This document shows positions 34,320 through 45,813 of a stretch of 64,000 nucleotides of DNA, in pieces (position 1 is the first letter of the stretch; every line of letters begins with the position of its first letter). A program made the position numbers and the translations under genes. The notes under the pieces are model-generated. The model did not search any database. It was not told the origin of the DNA and worked only from the letters and a program-made list of their open reading frames with translations. The DNA lies in contig JAANDG010000137.1 of assembly GCA_036852015.1 (NCBI GenBank), positions 1 to 64,000 of the forward strand. Direction: 5' to 3'. This DNA is from Pelodera strongyloides (lineage: Eukaryota > Nematoda > Chromadorea > Rhabditida > Rhabditidae).

Positions 34320-35264
34320 ATAAATGTTTGGCCAATGCCAATGGTTTAAAAATGCTTTGGTGGGAAATGGTTTAGCCGTGCCGTCCTCTAATCAATGGTA
34401 TGGTCACGATAATGTGGATTGTCGAGGAACGTTTATATATGTTGCCCTGAAAATTTTGCCTCCTATTTCAATAAAAAATGCATAAAAAAACAGGGAAACA
34501 TAAGCCTTTATTAGGCCAATTAGTAGCCAAATGTTTTCACCAAAAAAAATTTAGTGACTGGTTACTGACCATTTGACGACGGTTTTCGAGAAATATTGGT
34601 CACGACAAGGTCATGAAGAAGCTTCCTAATGGGGTGGAACACGGAACTACCGACAACCTTCGCCGAATGGTTCAAATTTTCGCTCAGAATAGTTCGCTTA
34701 ACTACATGGCTTCAAATATTCCTAAACCACCGCCAATACATGAGATATGCATGCGTGAGCTGTGTATTTCTTGTGTTATCACCAAAATTTATTTTGGAAT
34801 CTCTTGGTTATTGGGGATGATCCACAATGGGTGCTCCTTATGGCGCCTTGCAGTACAAGTACAAGTGTTCCAGGGCGATCGAGGTAGAAGCCAGTTAGTT
34901 TCGATGATTGCCACTTTTTGTTGGAATAATATACCCCATCCTGATAGTTTGTTGCCACAGGATGCGGGGTAATACTTTCACCGTTAGACACTGTTGTATA
35001 TTGTGTTATTCCTGAACTTATGGGAGGATATTACTGTGGGCAGTATGCTAGTAACCTACATATGCTTCAAAAGAATTCTTACCAACAGTTTGTCTAATAG
35101 GCACATAAATACTTACAGGTACAACAATTAATTAATAAAATAATATTGTATTACACTAAGTATCGTAAATATATGACATTCATAAATGCTTCAGCAATAC
35201 AGCAAGGTCATCTAGAGATTTTCGGTGCGGCGCATACTCTCATTATTACTCTGTATGCATGCTA

Positions 35265-35800
35265 AAAAAGTTCGTATTCTTGTAAAATTCCGCGTAGGCC
35301 ATCCAAAATGGGGTATGATTCGTGAAATTATGAAAATGCACTGAACATATGGAATGATAAATTACTGTGGTTCATACAGAAAAACAATGAGGAATCCCGA
35401 CATGGTTAGTATGGTCAAAATGCTCGCGATGTTCGTAAAAATCCGCGTAGCTCATTTAATAGTTAATATGAAGTCATTAAATTACCCAAAATACACTGCA
35501 ACTTTTTGTACCACATTTTGAATCAAGGAAAAATAACTTCCTGTGGTTTTTTCACAAACACTAGAAGGGATACTGACATGGTTAACAGGGTCAAAATGTT
35601 CGTAAGACCTGTGAGATTCCGCGTAGATGTTTTAAAATTGAATTCAACAGCGTTAAATAGCCGAAATTAATGGATAACACAATTTGTCAATCAAGGGAAA
35701 ATAACTTCCTGTGGTTTTTTCAGAAAAACTAGAAGGAACCATGACTTGGTTTATATTAGAAAAATGTTCGCAAGACTTTTAAGATTCCGCGTAGAGTTTT
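35265..35800. repeat. Degenerate 160-172 bp tandem repeats inside the foldback arm
   Basis: The motif (T)TCCGCGTAG recurs at about 35,283, 35,444, 35,615 and 35,787, each preceded by a GGTCAAAATGYTCGYAAG-like stretch. AAATAACTTCCTGTGGTTTTT lies between some units. The opposite arm has the complementary CTACGCGGAA at about 36,130, 36,306 and 36,543. Confidence 0.65.
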
Positions 35801-37680
35801 CAAAATCTGATTCCTTTCGATATCAGTTCAAAAATTAAGGTCAAAGTGTGTGATAGTTTTCTGAAAAATTAGCAGTCCAGGAAATCCCTCACTTTCGTAA
35901 TTTGTAATCCCTCGTAGTGTTCATGAGGACCTTCGTTTTCCTTCACTCTACCAACTGTGCCTCCACAGGTTGGTAGGAGTGAAGAAAACGAAGGTGCACA
36001 TGAACACTACGAGGGAATACAAATTACGAAACTGAGGGATTTCCAGGACTGCTATTTTTCAGAAAAAAATCACACGCTTTGAGCTTAATTTTTGAACTGA
36101 TATCGAAAGGAATCATAGTTTGAAAACCCTACGCGGAATCTTAAAAGTCTTGCGAACATTTTTCTGATATAAACCCGGTCATGATTCCTATTTTCCATTG
36201 ATTGACACCGCAGGAATTTATTTTCCCTTGATTGACAAATTGTGTTCAGTATAGATTGTCCATTAATTTTGGCTATTGAACGTTGTTGAATTCAATTAAA
36301 AAATCTACGCGGAATTTCACAGTTCTTGCAAACTTTCTGAGCATTTTAACCATGACATTTTCCTTTCTAGTGCTTGTGGAAAACCACAGGAAGTTATTTT
36401 TCCTTGAGTTTAAAATGTGGTACAAAAGTTGCACTGTATTTTGGGTAATTTAATGACTCCATATTCATGTGTTCAGCATGTGGAGCAAAAAGGTTACAGT
36501 GCATTTCATAATTTCACGAATCATTCCCCATTTTGGATGGCCTACGCGGAATTTTACAATAATACGAACATTTTTTAGCAGAGTAATAATGAGCATATGC
36601 GACGCACCGAAAATCTCTAGATGACCTTAAGTTGTATTGCTGAAGCATTTACGAATGTCATATATTTACGAATATTTAGTGTATTACAATATTATTATTT
36701 ATTAATTAATTGTTGTACTGTACCTGTAAGTCTTTATGTGCCTATCAGACAAATCTGCTGGTAAGAAATCTTTTGAAACATTTGTAAGTTACTAGCATAC
36801 TGCCCACAGTAATAGCCTTCCATTGGTTCAGGAATAACACAATATGCAATAGTGCCTCACGCTGAAAGTATTACCCCGCATCCTGTGGCAACAAATTCTC
36901 AGGATGGGGTATATTATTCGAGTATTCCAACAAAAAGTGGCAATCATGAAAACTAAGTGGCTTCTACCTAGATCGCCCAGGAACACTTGTACTTGTACGG
37001 CAAGGCACCATAAGGAGCATCCATTCGTCGTGAATCATCCCAAAATAACCAAGAAATCGCACAATAAATTTTGGTGATAACACAAGAAATGCATAGCTCA
37101 CGCATGCATATCTCATGTATTGGCGGTAGTTTGGGAATATTTGAAGCCATGCAGTTCAGCGAACCATTCTGAGCGAAAATTGAACCATTCGGCGACGGTT
37201 GTCGGGTGTTCCGTGGGCCACCCCATTAGGTAGCTTATTAGTGACTTTGTCGTGACCAACTTTTTTCAAAAATCGTCGTCAATTAGTCACTAAACACCAA
37301 ACAAAGTCACCAATTTTTTTTGGTGAAAATCATTTGGTGACCGGCTACTGACGTGGTCTGCGAAAGGCTTACGTTTTCCTGTTTTTATGCACTTTTTGGA
37401 ATGGGAGGCAAAATTTTCACGGCAACATACATAAACCTTCCTCGAGACAATCCACCTCATCGTGACCATACCATTGACCAGAGGACGGCACGGCCAAACC
37501 ATTTCCAACAAAAGCATTTTTAAACCATTGGCCAAACAATAACAAGTAAAAATCTAAAATTTTGCGTGAAAATTTTTTATTTTGCAGACTACAAACTACA
37601 AATTTGCACGCACGGTTAAAATGTAATAAACGCACAGTTGCGTTCATTTTTTCAGCCCCGCCCAACCGAGGGCCTACCGA

Positions 37681-40600
37681 CCTGAAATACAACTTGCCAC
37701 ATGGTTTTGCGGTACAAAACCCTGTGGCAGTTGAGTTTAAACTGAAATACAACTTTTGAGTTTAAACTGAAATACAACTTGCCACATGGTTTTGCGGTAC
37801 AAAACCCTGTGGCAGTTGAGTTTACATGGTTTTGCGGTACAAAACCCTGTGGCAGTTGAGTTTAAACTGAAATACAACTTGCCACATGGTTTTGCGGTAC
37901 AAAACCCTGTGGCAGTTGAGTTTAAACTGAAATACAACTTGCCACATGGTTTTGCGGTACAAAACCCTGTGGCAGTTGAGTTTAAACTGAAATACAACTT
38001 GCCACATGGTTTTGCGGTACAAAACCCTGTGGCAGTTGAGTATTTGTGGCAGTTGAGTTTAAACTGAAATACAACTTGCCACATGGTTTTGCGGTACAAA
38101 ACCCTGTGGCAGTTGAGTTTAAACTGAAATACAACTTGCCACATGGTTTTGCGGTACAAAACCCTGTGGCAGTTGAGTTTAAACTGAAATACAACTTGCC
38201 ACATGGTTTTGCGGTACAAAACCCTGTGGCAGTTGAGTTTAAACTGAAATACAACTTGCCACAGTTTTGTGTTACAAAACCCTGTGGCGTTGAGTTTAAA
38301 TGAATCAACTTCCACAGGGTTTTTTACACCCTTGGCAGTGATTTAAAACCTGATTTACCCAACTTGCCACATGGTTTTGCGGTACAAAACCCTGTGGCAG
38401 TTGAGTTTAAACTGAAATACAACTTGCCACATGGTTTTGCGGTACAAAACCCTGTGGCAGTTGAGTTTAAACTGAAATACAACTTGCCACATGGTTTTGC
38501 GGTACAAAACCCTGTGGCAGTTGAGTTTAAACTGAAATACAACTTGCCACAGGGTTTTGCGGTACAAAACCCTGTGGCATTTGAGTTTAAACTGAAATAC
38601 AACTTGCCACATGGTTTTGCGGTACAAAACCCTGTGGCAGTTGAGTTTAAACTGAAATACAACTTGCCACATGGTTTTGCGGTGCAAACCCTGTGGCAGT
38701 TGTTTTAAACTGAATACGTGGCACAAAACCCTGTGGCATTTGAGTTTAACTGAAATACAACTTGCCAATGGTTTTGCGGTACAAAAACCCTGTGGCAGTT
38801 GAGTTTAACTGAAATACAACTTGCCACATGGTTTTGCGGTACAAAACCCTGTGGCAGTTGAGTTTAAACTGAAATACAACTTGCCGCAGGTTTTGCGGTA
38901 CAAAACCCTGTGGCAAGTTTGTTTAAACTGAAATACAACTTGCCACATGGTTTTGCGGTACCAAACCCTGTGGCAGTTGAGTTTAAACTGACATTACCCT
39001 TCCACATGGTTTTGCGGTACAAAACCCTGTGCATTTGCAGTTTAAACTGAAAGAAACTTGCCACAGGGTTTTGCGTACAAAACCCTGTGGCAGTGAGTTT
39101 AAACTGAAATACAACTGCCACATGGTTTGCGGTACAAAACCCTGTGGCAGTTGAGTTTAAACTGAAATACAACTTGCCACATGGTTTTGCGGTACAAAAC
39201 CCTGTGGCAGTTAGTTTAAACTGAATACAACTTGCCACATGGTTTGGTACAAAACCCTGTGGCAAGTTAAACTGAAATACAACTTTCAGTTTTTAAACTG
39301 AAATACAACTTGCCACATGGTTTTGCGGTACAAACCCTGTGGCAGTTTTAAACTGAAATACACTTGCCACAGGTTTTGCGTGGAAAACCCTGTGGCAGTT
39401 GAGTTTAAACTGAAATACATTTTGCCACAGTTTTTGCGGTACAAACCCTTGGCAATTGAGTTTAAACTGAAATACAACTGCACTTTTCACAAAATTGGAT
39501 TTCAGTTTAAACTGAAATAAACTTGCCACAGGTTTTGCGGTACAAACCCTGTGGCAGTTTGAGTTAACGAAATACAACTTGCCACCGGGTTTGTGGTACA
39601 AAACCCTGCCACATTGCCACATGTTTTTGCGGTACAAACCCTGTGGCAGTTGAGTTTAAACTGAAATACAACTGCCACATGGTTTTGCGGTACAAAACCC
39701 TGTGGCAGTTGAGTTTAAACTGAAATACAACTTGCCACATGGTTTTGCGTACAAAACCCTGTGGCAGTTAGTTTAAACTGAAATACAACTTTGCCACAAC
39801 ACCTGTGGCGAGTTTCAGTTTTAAACTGAAATACAACTTGCACATGGTTTTTGTGGTACAAAACCCTGTGGCAGTTGAGTTTAACTGAAATACAAATTGG
39901 CCACATGGTTTTGCGTACAAACCTGTGGCAGGAGTTTTTGCCACAAGTTTGGTACAAAACCCTGTGGCAAGATTGAGTTTACAACTGTGGCAAAAAAACT
40001 TGCCACAGGGTTTGCGGTTTCAAAACCCCTGGCTTGTTTAAACTGAATACAACCTTGCCACATGGTTTTCGGTACAAAACCCTGTGGCAGTTGAGACAAC
40101 AAAACCCTGTGGCAGTTGAGTTTAAACTGAAATACAGCCACAGGGTTTTGTACAAAACCCTGTGGCAAGATTTTGAGTTTAAACTGAAATACAAATTGCC
40201 ACATGGTTTTGCGGTACAAAACCCTGTGGCATTGAGTTTAAAAATGAATACAACTTGCCAGGGTTTGCGGTACAAAACCCTGTGGCAGATTTCAGTTTAA
40301 ACTGAAATACAACTTGCCACATGGTTTTGCGGTACAAAACCCTGTGGCAGTTGAGTTTAAACTGAAATACAACTTGCCACATGGTTTTGCGGTACAAAAC
40401 CCTGTGGCAGTTGAGTTTAAACTGAAATACAACTTGCCACATGGTTTTGCGGTACAAAACCCTGTGGCAGTTGAGTTTAAACTGAAATACAACTTGCCAC
40501 ATGGTTTTGCGGTACAAAACCCTGTGGCAGTTGAGTTTAAACTGAAATACAACTTGCCACATGGTTTTGCGGTACAAAACCCTGTGGCAGTTGAGTTTAA

Positions 40601-43600
40601 ACTGAAATACAACTTGCCACATGGTTTTGCGGTACAAAACCCTGTGGCAGTTGAGTTTAAACTGAAATACAACTTGCCACATGGTTTTGCGGTACAAAAC
40701 CCTGTGGCAGTTGAGTTTAAACTGAAATACAACTTGCCACAGGGTTTTGCGGTACAAAACCCTGTGGCAGTTTAAAACTGAAATACAAATTGCCACATGG
40801 TTTTTTTTTTTTTTACAAAACCCTGTGGCAGTTGAGTTAAACTGAAATAAACTTGCCACATGTGTTTTTCAGTTTAACTGAAATACAACTTGTGGTTTTG
40901 GTACAAACCTTGTGGCAGTTGATTTAAACTTTACAGGTTTTGGGGCAAAACCCTGTTGCCACTTGCACATGGTTTTGCGGTACAAACCCCTGTGGCAGTT
41001 GAGTTTAAACTGAAATACAACTTGCCACATGGTTTTGCGGTACAAAACCCTGTGGCAGTTGAGTTTAAACTGAAATACAACTTGCCACATGGTTTTGCGG
41101 TACAAAACCCTGTGGCAGTTGAGTTTAAACTGAAATACAACTTGCCACAGGGTTTTGTGGTACAAAACCCTGTGGCCAGTTTTAACTGAAATACACCTTG
41201 CCACAGGTTTTGCGGTACAAAAAAACCCTGTGGCATTTGAGTTTAAACTGAAATACAACTTGCCACATGGTTTTGCGTACAAAACCCTGTGGCAGTTGAG
41301 TTTAAACTTGAAATACAAACTCTTCTTGCACAGTTGAGTAGTTTAAATTGATAAAACTGAAATACAACTTGCCACAGGTTTTGCGGTACAAAACCTGTGC
41401 AGTTGAGTTTAAACTGAAATACACTTTCCACAGGGTTTTGCGGTACAAAAGTGGCAGTTTAAACTGAAATACAACTTGCCACATTTTTGTGGCAGTTTTA
41501 GTTTAAACTGAAATACACTTGCCACAGGGTTTTGTGGTCAAAACCCTGTGGCGTTGAGTTTAACTGAAATACAACTTGCCACAACAAAACCCTGTGTTTT
41601 TTTTTTCAACTGAATTGCCACAGTTTTGTGGTACAAAACCCTGCTGTTTGACTGTTTAGTTTAAACTGAAATACAACTTGCCACAGTGGTTTGCGGTACA
41701 AAACCCTGTTGGCGATGTGTGTGCCACAGTTTAAACTGAAATACAACTTGCCACAAAAAACCCTGTGGCAGTTGAGTTTAAACTGAAATACAACTTGCCA
41801 CAGGGTTTTGCGGTACAAAACCCTGTGGCGATTTCAGTTTAAACTGAAATACAACTTGCCACATGGTTTTGCGGTACAAAACCCTGTGGCAGTTGAGTTT
41901 AAACTGAAATACAACTTGCCACATGGTTTTGTGGTACAAAACCCTGTGGCGATTTCAGTTTAAACTGAAATACAATTGCCAATGGTTTTGCGGTACAAAC
42001 CCCAGTTGGTTTAACTGAATACCAACTTGCCACAGGTTTTTGCGGTAGTGTTAGTTTAAACTGAAATACAACTGCCACGGTTTTGTGGTACAAATGTGGC
42101 GTTTTTAACTGAAAAAACTTGCCACAGGTTTTGCGGTACAAAATGTGGCGATTGAGTTTAAACTGAAATACAACTTGCCACATGGTTTTGCGGTACAAAA
42201 CCCTGTGGCATTTAGTTTAAACTGAAATACAACTGCCACAGGTTGCGGTACAAAACCCTGTGGCAGATTGAGTTTAAACTGAATACCTTGCCACAGGGTT
42301 TTGCGGTACAAAACCCTGTGGCAGTTGAGTTTAAAAATAAATACAATTGCCACATGGTTTTGCGGTACAAAACCCTGTGGCAGTTGAGTTTAAACTGAAA
42401 TACAACTTGCAACATGGTTTGACAAAACCCTGGGGCAGTTTTAAACTGCAATACAACTTGCCACATGGTTTTGCGGTACAAAACCCTGTGGCAGTTGAGT
42501 TTAAACTGAAATACACTTGCCACAGGGTTTTGCGGTAAAACCCATGTGGCGTTGAGTTTAAACGAAATACAACTTGCCACTGGTTTGCAAAATCCTGTGG
42601 CAGTTAGTTTAAACTGAAATACAACTTGCCACATGGTTTTTGAAACATAAAACACTGTGCCACAGGGTTTTGCGGTACAAACCCTGTGGCATTGAGTTTA
42701 AACTGAAATACAATTGCCACATGGTTTTGCGTTACAAAACCCTGTGGCAGTTGAGTTTAAACTGAAATACAACTTGCCACATGGTTTTGCGGTACAAAAC
42801 CCTGTGGCAGTTGAGTTTAAACTGAAATACAACTTGCCCATGGGTTTTGCGGTACAAAACCCTGTGGCAGTTTCAGTTTAAACTGAAATACAACTTGCCA
42901 CAGGGTTTTGCGGTACAAAACCCAGTGGCGATTTCAGTTTAAACTGAAATACAACTTGCCACAGGGTTTTGCGGTACAAAACCCTGTGGCAGTTCAGTTT
43001 AAACTGAAATACAACTTGCCACATGGTTTTGCGGTACAAAACCCTGTGGCAGTTGAGTTTAAACTGAAATACAACTTGCCACATGGTTTTGCGGTACAAA
43101 ACCCTGTGGCAGTTGAGTTTAAACTGAAATACAACTTGCCACCGGGTTGTTTTGTGGAACAAAACCCTGTGGCGAGTTGAGTTTCAACTGAAATACAAAT
43201 TGCCACATGGTTTTGCGGTACAAAAACCTGTGGCGTGGAGTTTAAAACTGAAATACAACTTGCCACAGGTTTTTTGTTGAGTTTAAACTGAAATACAACT
43301 TGCCACATGGTTTTGCGGTACAAAACCCTGTGGCATTTCAGTTTAAACTGAAATTGCCACATGGGCTTTTGCGGACACAAAACCCTGTGGCGATTTCAGT
43401 TTAAACTGAAATACAACTTGCCACATGGTTTTGCGGAACAAAACCCTGTGGCGATTTCAGTTTTAACTGAAATACAACTTGCCACAGGGTTTTGCGTACA
43501 AAACCCTGTGGCAGAACCCTGTGGCGATTTGAGTTTAAACTGAAATACAACTTGCCACATGGGTTTTGCGGTACAAAACCCTGTGGCGATTTCAGTTTCA

Positions 43601-44775
43601 AACTGAAATACAAATTGCCACATGGTTTTGCGTACAAAACCCCACAACGGTTTTGCGGTACAAAACCCTGTGGCGATTCAGTTTAAACTGAAATACAATT
43701 GCCACATGGTTTTGCGGTACAAAACCTGTGGCAGTTATTTTAAACTGAAATACAACTTGCCACATGGTTTTGCGGTACAAAACCTTGGGTGGTTAAACTG
43801 AAATACAACTTGCCACAGGGTTTTGTGGCGATTTCAGTTTAAAACTGAAATACAACTTGCCACAGGTTTGCGGTACAAACCCTGTGGCATTGAGTTTAAA
43901 CTGAAATCTCAACAAACCAACTGAAATACAAATTGCACATGGGTTTTGAGGTACAAAACCCTGTGGCAGTTGAGTTTAAACTGAAATACAACTTGCCACA
44001 GGGTTTTGCGGTACAAAACCCTGTGGCAGTTGAGTTTAAACTGAAATACAACTTGCCACATGGTTTTGCGGTACAAAACCCTGTGGCAGTTGAGTTTAAA
44101 CTGAAATACAACTTGCCACAGGGTTTTGCGGTACAAAACCCTGTGGCGATTGAGTTTAAACTGAAATACAACTTGCCACATGGTTTTGCGGTACAAAACC
44201 CTGTGGCAGTTGAGTTTAAACTGAAATGCCACAGGGTTTTGTGGTACAAAACCCAGTGGCGATTTCAGTTTAAACTGAAATACAACTTGCCACATGGTTT
44301 TGCGGTACAAAACCCTGTGGCAGTTGAGTTTAAACTGAAATACAACTTGCCACATGGTTTTGCGGTACAAAACCCTGTGGCGAGTTGAGTTTCAACTGAA
44401 ATACAAATTGCCACATGGTTTTGCGGTACAAAACCCTGTGGCAGTTGAGTTTAAACAGAAATACAACTTGCCACATGGTTTTGCGGTACAAAACCCAGTG
44501 GCGATTTCAGTTTAAACTGAAATACAATTGCCACATGGTTTTGCGGTACCACACAATGTGGCGATTTCATTTTAAACTGAAATACAACTTGCCACATGGT
44601 TTTGCGGTACAAAACCCTGTGGCAGCTGAGTTTAAACTGAAATACAACTTGCCACAGGGTTTTGTGGTACAAAACCCAGTGGCGATTTCAGTTTAAACTG
44701 AAATACAACTTGCCACATGGTTTTGCGGTACAAAACCCTGTGGTAGTTGAGTTTAAACTGAAATAGAACTTGCCA
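37681..44775. repeat. 60-bp palindromic satellite array, about 118 units
   Basis: The unit reads GAGTTTAAACTGAAATACAA, then CTTGCCACATGGTTTTGCGG, then TACAAAACCCTGTGGCAGTT. It contains two palindromes. One is TTTCAGTTTAAACTGAAA, complete in variant units. The other is a stem GCCACAGGGTTTTG / CAAAACCCTGTGGC, complete in CAGGG variants and with a mismatch in CATGG variants. Near-perfect blocks lie at 37,750-38,260, 38,365-38,690, 40,300-40,770, 41,010-41,160, 42,960-43,140 and 43,970-44,380. The rest has many one- or two-base gaps. Because 60 is divisible by three, long open frames run through both strands; these are not genes. Confidence 0.97.
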
Positions 44776-45813
44776 GTCTTTTTTTTTGCACAAAACAATT
44801 CCCAAATGGACTGATACGCAGTTTTGGAGTGCATTCACAACACATACTCGCATAACCGACAAAAGTACCATTGGGATAGCATGCAGCCTCCACATTAAGA
44901 ATCAATCCATTACTTTCCTTAAACATTTATTTAAAACTTTATCATCTCAAAACCATGCACAAGCTGTACTAAAAAAAGAGCAGATCTCAGTCAAATAGGG
45001 GAATTCATTCACTGAATAAAAGGCATAAATTAGAAAGTTTGCGTAGACTGTTTGCCATAACCATTGGTACACTCAATCGACCGAACTGTGCAAAACAGCA
45101 GCAAACAATCCACGAAATGGGATACATGCACAATATACATACAAGATAAATGATCAAACAAGCAGATACGAGTACAAAGTACAACGAGAGATAAAACATA
45201 AGAGTAGCTTCGCGAATAATTCATCATTAAGCAGCTATGGGATTGGGTATTTTGTATACAGATCGAGAAAATAACTAAAACCCTAAAACTAAAATCCATG
45301 TATTTTTTTACCGTTTTTCAATATCTCTTTCATATTCACATTCACAGACAAAAAAGTTCAACAAGAAAAGGAACAAACACAAGTATTACGCACTTCATTT
45401 CTCATAATAAGAAAAAAGGGAAGAAATCGTTTTCCAAGTGAGCTAACTGAAACAAACACTCTTCCGGACCCATAAATACGTAAAAATGAACAGCCTTTTT
45501 TTAGAAGCATCGCCATTTTACAAACCGCTTTAGAAAATAAATAAAATTGATAGGTAGAGAATAATAAGATCCACTGAACAGCAGCGCCAAGTACATAATA
45601 AAATTTCATCAAAAAAAAGGTGTTGGGCCAGTAAAAAGCTCTAGAGGAAAAAAACACAGGATGGGAGCTATAAATAATCCAGAAATAAATAACACTGAAT
45701 CACGTGTGTAAGACTATTAGGGCAGGGCGGAATAGCCAAAGTAAAGTCAGTTTACAACAGAAGTAAGAATGGCTAGTGTTGCCAGTTTGAAAGGGAAAAA
45801 GAGACAAGTTTCC
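44776..45813. other. Non-coding flank with the probable MAP1 3' UTR
   Basis: AT-rich sequence between the satellite and the MAP1 stop codon. It probably contains the 3' UTR. TTTATT at about 44,926 is a candidate AATAAA signal on the minus strand. No coding exon is seen. Confidence 0.5.

Larger units (their letters stand above)
33342..37680. mobile_element. Large foldback (palindromic) element of about 4.3 kb
   Basis: The right arm 35,975-37,680 is the reverse complement, at roughly 85-90% by eye, of left-arm blocks 34,320-35,955 and 33,342-33,492. Matching points include GGTTGGGCGGGGCTGAAAA at the left end and its complement at 37,655, GGTTTAGCCGTGCCGTCCTC and its near complement at 37,475, and the centre with CTACCAACTGTG / CCACAGGTTGGTAG around 35,965. 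No transposase is recognised. Each arm carries a frame containing HEICMRELCISCVITKIY, an arm-duplicated ORF of unknown meaning. The right end abuts the 60-bp satellite. Confidence 0.8.

Noticed and set aside
34613..34972. Frame with HEICMRELCISCVITKIY in the foldback, first considered as a transposase
   Set aside because: A related frame in the other arm reflects only the palindrome. No catalytic motif or family is recognisable.
37737..44388. Many long open frames (up to about 225 codons) on both strands of the satellite
   Set aside because: They arise because the 60-bp unit is a multiple of three and has no stop in several frames. The peptides are pure repeats (for example HRVLYRKTMWQVVFQFKLNC), and no splice or start context exists.
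37681..44775. CRISPR-like array (short palindromic repeat, regular period)
   Set aside because: There are no unique spacers; the whole 60 bp repeats. The setting is eukaryotic with intron-containing genes.
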